A DNA stretch of 64,000 bases from Polymyxa betae. Taxonomy: Eukaryota; Endomyxa; Phytomyxea; Plasmodiophorida; Plasmodiophoridae. The DNA is taken from NCBI GenBank assembly GCA_003693705.1, contig RBZT01000578.1, forward strand, positions 124,001-188,000, written 5' to 3'. The notes beneath the pieces were generated by a model. That model was given only the letters and a program-made list of their open reading frames with translations, did no database searches and was not told the DNA's origin. This document shows, in pieces, positions 60,487-64,000 of this stretch (its first letter is position 1; each line of letters opens with the position of its first letter). The position numbers were made by a program, and so were the translations under genes.

Positions 60487-62132
60487 ATGGTGGCGATACG
60501 ACTTGACCATTCTGTTCTGATGCTCGGCGCTGATGTCGTCGTTCTGAGACTGGACGACCCGATGCCGTCTCGGAAGGCGCCGAAGTCGGTTGCTCCAGAT
60601 GTGTTCAACTCCCGAATGAACGTCAGCCTTACTTTACCATCTCAGAATAACCTGAATCGAATCTTTCCATTGCCCAGTGCTGAATTTGATGGTTCTGCAT
60701 CTCAACCCGCCCATTGTCGGTATTGATTTTGTAGCGTGTTTCAATCATTGTTATTGTTAGTTTCTCAGTCAGCTCATAACTGTTTATAGGCGGCCCTTTC
60801 ATTGTGGTTGACCCGGATGATTTCCTGCTTGTTAAACAAGAATCGGTCTTACCCCGGTCCCGTCAGCATCCTCAAGGTCAGAATGTCGTCGATTTGGCCG
60901 ATTCCGGTGTTAAAGATACAGAAATCGATCCGGATGACGAAATTGATTCTTATGAATCCGCCAGCGGCATCGATTGCCGACCTTGCCTATTTCCAAAACC
61001 TGATCGCTGGTCCCAAGCTGAGATTGATTACTTGCTCGAGTCTGCAGAAAAAACGAGCCAAGATTGGAAACGAGTTGCCGATCTTATGAACATGAACTTC
61101 GGAACAGATCAACATTCAGAATATACGGCTGAATCAGTTCAGTCGCAGTACTGCCTCATTATTGATGATGGTACTGTACCAACGTCTCATGAAACTCTTC
61201 AGAATCGTCTGGAAACATCAGGTGCTATTGCGGGATCCAGCTCGGGGCATATTCAGAGGAAACTGAATGACAATGTCGATGATTCTGATAAGATTCCTTC
61301 TTACAGCACAGATTCGCATCGATCCTCTGGCGCTCCGTGGCTCCAACAAGAAATCGATTTCTTGTGGGATTCAGCACAAAGTGCCAAGTTCAACTGGCCT
61401 GAAGTTTCCAATCTCATGTCCAAGAAATTCGGACCAGAAAGGCGACGACATTATAAGGCCGATACGATCAAACAAAGGTTTTTTCGAACATTTCCTGAAC
61501 AAGTGTCATTTGCTTCGGACAAATGTCGATGGTCAAAAGATGCCATCGATCTCGTCCGTGCAACAGCTCGGAGTACTGATTTCGACTGGGATAAAGTTGT
61601 TGATCTAATTGGAAAGCAATTTGGATTGAAAAGGACGGCAGTGCAAGTTCAGAACATATACAGGCGTAATCGTTTTGAACACGATCCTCCGAAATTACGG
61701 ACTCGGCAACAGATCAGAATTTCGGAACAGGTGAGCGTGGGAGGAAATCGTTAAGCAGCCAGCGATGTAATTTCTCATATAGAATCATTCATCACTGAAA
61801 CGAGACAACTCGAATCTTAAAGGTACAGGGATTGAATTTGATTTTGCTAGATCGTATCAAACACTGGATCTGACAAACGCATCATTCAAGGTGCAAAGGC
61901 TTATCGAGGACCTCGCATTCGTATCAAAGCATATTGTCTTTGGCTCCAGAATGAAGTCGATTTCTTAGTGGCAATGGCGCGCAGTGCAAATTTCAATTGG
62001 ATTAAGGTTGCCGACCTCATGAAACTGAAATTTGGGACAGAAAGGCGCCGATATTCAAAAAATTCGGTTATGCGCAAGTATACGTCGTTGGCGAAGCTTC
62101 ATGGGTGGTCATTGGACGAGCGCAACGGCTAG
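60487..62132 (+). CDS. Four-repeat SANT/Myb-like protein
   Basis: Exons 60487..60691, 60790..61730 and 61851..62132 total 1428 nt (475 aa). Four SANT/Myb modules share W...EIDFL...A.....W..V..LM...FG: RWSQAEIDYLLESA, PWLQQEIDFLWDSA, RWSKDAIDLVRATA and LWLQNEVDFLVAMA, each followed by about 20 residues and a basic helix such as ERRRHYKADTIKQRF. The FG-x-(D/E)-(Q/R)-(H/R) insertion between helices 2 and 3 is unusual for Myb. The N-terminal 150 residues are acidic. Likely a DNA- or chromatin-binding factor, related to the protein at 39008. Confidence 0.7.
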
Positions 62133-62208
62133 AGTGTTCTGGGCAGGTTTGTGACTTTGTGACAAAGCATTATCCCGCTATCATCATTTCATTGATTTTT
62201 CCAAGGAC

Positions 62209-62520
62209 ATGCCCATTACTGCCCGCGTCATAGGTGCAGTTGGTGAAGTCTGTCCTGTCGCTATAATTGAAAAAGAGTCTGCAGAGCGTCCAGACGTCGA
62301 ACAATTTCTTAAACATCTGCCACAAAAACGAAAGCGAGGTAGGCCGCGAAAACCATGGAATGAGAAACGAAACCTCGATCAAGGGGTTTGGTAGAATTGT
62401 GACAATCCTGCTAACCGTTCTAATTGAAATATACCTACAGCCTGATGTTAACTATTTCGAGGCAAGCGTGGCCGGACCAAGCTGCTTGCCGAACACTGAT
62501 TGCCATGGCCTGGGCGAGAC
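62209..62520 (+). CDS. AT-hook protein, short
   Basis: MPITARVIGAVGEVCPVAII opens the frame; a canonical AT-hook RKRGRPRKPW binds the minor groove of AT DNA. The frame as read ends at 62394, or may splice to 62450 (PDVNYFEASV...). It may be a further exon of the SANT gene region or an independent small gene. Confidence 0.45.
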
Positions 62521-62730
62521 AACATAGACAATCTAATAGTTCGTCCAGTCGGCCACGACGAAAGCGAAGTCGTCATTACAGCCTCCGCAGGCGTCGGTCC
62601 CGCTCTCCTGCTTGCTATCGTCATCTCTCCAGCTCTTTGTCTTCTTCGCGCTCTTCCTTTCATTATAACAGCGACCACTTTATTTTGGTCATTATTCAGC
62701 AATATGGTCCCACACGATGCGATCCCGATC
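62521..62730 (+). CDS. RS-rich exon, possible SR-like protein
   Basis: The frame around 62535-62660 reads SNSSSSRPRRKRSRHYSLRR then RSRSPACYRH and SSSLSSSRSS, a basic Arg/Ser domain. No RRM was found joined to it. It may belong to the AT-hook gene just upstream. Confidence 0.35.
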
Positions 62731-62910
62731 AATGACAACCGCTCCAGCTGCATCGTTCCGAAATTCTTCCCAAACGATTCAAGACGCTGCAGGATTACGA
62801 CCTTGCGTGACCGTGGGAACTGGGAAGACCTAAAGCGGCGTGAGTGTTGTCATCGTCGCCCAACTTACACTATACCGGGCGTATCCTCTTTGAGAATACT
62901 GGATTGGTAG

Positions 62911-63653
62911 TTGATTCAATGAAGCACGTCTGATTCGGCCTAGCTTGGGCAATCCAACAGATGCTTGGATGGTTTGATCTCCTTAGCATGACCTCCCGGG
63001 AAGATTCGCGATCAAGATCGTGTTGACGTCATGGAGAGGTTACGATGTAGTGCCAGTCAGTAAGTTGGGTGAATCAAAGTGCCCGGCCGATCATGATTCG
63101 CCATTACTCCAATTTACGAAACTTTATACCACAGTATACAGTTGCTTAGATCTGCCAAGAATCAGATGCTTTTCGTATTGCACTCTTATAATCCAGTATA
63201 TGGTTGCCATTTATCAATAGACAATAACTCGGTAGCATGGATAGACGGGCAAGCAGCTGAAAAGACTGTAGGCGCCATCTGATTAATGGGACACCAAACC
63301 ATGCCCAATATACAACTACCCAGCCTACTGGAATCCAAACAGCCTCTTGACTGAATTTGAAACAAGGAGCTGCTGGGTTGATAATCACTACAATCTTGAT
63401 TCTGTAAACCAGAAGGCTATGTTTATACGATTGCACTGGTGGATGTTGGCAGACGTCATCAAGGGGTCCCGCCATCAGGCTTTGCCTTAAACAGACTGGG
63501 CGCAACCCGCTGCGTGACACGCCACAAGTCCCAGCTGTAAGGCGTTCAGAGCCATGACTGATCCTGTTTCCAGCCCGTCACAGAGTGCACTTCGTTAACA
63601 TTTGATTCAGCAGACAGGAACAGAGAATTCGTGTTGCTTGTGTCAGACATCCA
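62911..63653. other. Intergenic region
   Basis: A CRE palindrome TGACGTCA lies near 63024. No supportable gene or RNA. Confidence 0.4.
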
Positions 63654-63974
63654 ATGAAGGTTGAGCGCCCCGTTACCGACGATATGGAACTGCAGCGAGA
63701 CATCGATGAGGCGCTGGAGAAACTAAATATCAAGCTGCCGGTGCGGCCACGATCCGCCATGTCGTTCTTCATCGAAGAGAATAATGCATGTCCGAACGCG
63801 AAGAGCGTCTGGGATAAACTGGACGGAGAAGATCGAATGATGTATTTGGCAATGGAGGCGTCCGATAGAGAGCGGTACCAGCGAGAAGTTAATCTGCTCA
63901 CAGATCGTCTGATGGCGTCTAAAAGCGCTTACGAACTGGTAACGCTGAACCCGTCATCATTCAGAAAAATTTAA
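63654..63974 (+). CDS. HMG-box-like protein
   Basis: Intronless, 107 aa. After 30 residues comes an HMG-type box: RPRSAMSFFIEENN, SVWDKLDGEDRMMYLAMEA and DRERYQREV, matching the P.SA..FF..E and W..L....K..Y..MA..D..RY..E pattern. The linker between helices 1 and 2 is short. Non-sequence-specific DNA bending or a chromatin role is expected. The gene may continue beyond the window, but a stop codon is present at 63972. Confidence 0.65.
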   Translation: MKVERPVTDDMELQRDIDEALEKLNIKLPVRPRSAMSFFIEENNACPNAKSVWDKLDGEDRMMYLAMEASDRERYQREVNLLTDRLMASKSAYELVTLNPSSFRKI

Positions 63975-64000
63975 ATGTGTTAGTTTTGTGAGAAAGAACG

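Overview
This is a nuclear genome window from a eukaryote. Nearly every gene is cut by short introns, mostly about 44 to 65 nt, with GT..AG ends. Genes sit on both strands and are often less than 100 bp apart. TGA, TAA and TAG all act as stops. I cannot name the species. The flagellar genes (a CEP164-like protein, CCDC96/CFAP184, EFCAB9) together with PEX12, ERK-type MAPK, a TALE homeobox gene, a BAR-like RhoGAP, MLF and tail-anchored ALDH3 suggest a free-living or zoosporic flagellated protist with a full metabolism and signalling repertoire. AGGGTTT tandem motifs occur in two promoters. For many genes I rebuilt the exons by hand; where every exon was placed, the summed length is divisible by three, which is a useful internal check.

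Layout. 1-7.6 kb: WDR3 C-terminus, PEP mutase (pepM) with two micro-exons, a two-RRM protein, a CEP164-like WW/coiled-coil protein, NSE3. 8-12.3 kb: a PH-domain (pseudo)kinase and an EF-hand/zinc-ribbon protein. 12.3-13.7 kb: non-coding, with a 225-bp tandem repeat carrying CRE palindromes. 13.7-25.1 kb: TIMELESS, ING, a SMIM14-like protein, an F-box protein, a small membrane protein, CCDC96, VDAC, MLF. 25.6-32.4 kb: a FYVE-ELMO protein, BAR-RhoGAP, HEMK1/PrmC, a secreted protein, PSMB4. 32.8-40.4 kb: a membrane-anchored coiled-coil protein, a TALE homeobox gene, a BioD-like ATPase with decayed copies, a SANT protein. 40.4-51.2 kb: PX-WD40, MAPK, EFCAB9, SmD3, fatty aldehyde dehydrogenase, ROK sugar kinase, dual-specificity phosphatase, SPTLC1. 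51.2-64 kb: small uncertain genes, a 1025-residue coiled-coil protein, PEX12, a four-repeat SANT protein, AT-hook and RS-rich exons, an HMG-box protein.

Functional themes. Replication and chromatin are represented by TIMELESS, NSE3, ING, SANT, HMG and AT-hook genes. Cilium genes are the CEP164-like protein, CCDC96 and EFCAB9. Lipid and membrane genes include SPTLC1, which starts sphingolipid synthesis, only about 2 kb from a tail-anchored ALDH3 of the type that oxidises sphingolipid-derived aldehydes, plus PEX12, VDAC, FYVE and PX proteins. PepM points to phosphonate synthesis. There is no operon logic, and neighbouring genes are mostly functionally unrelated.
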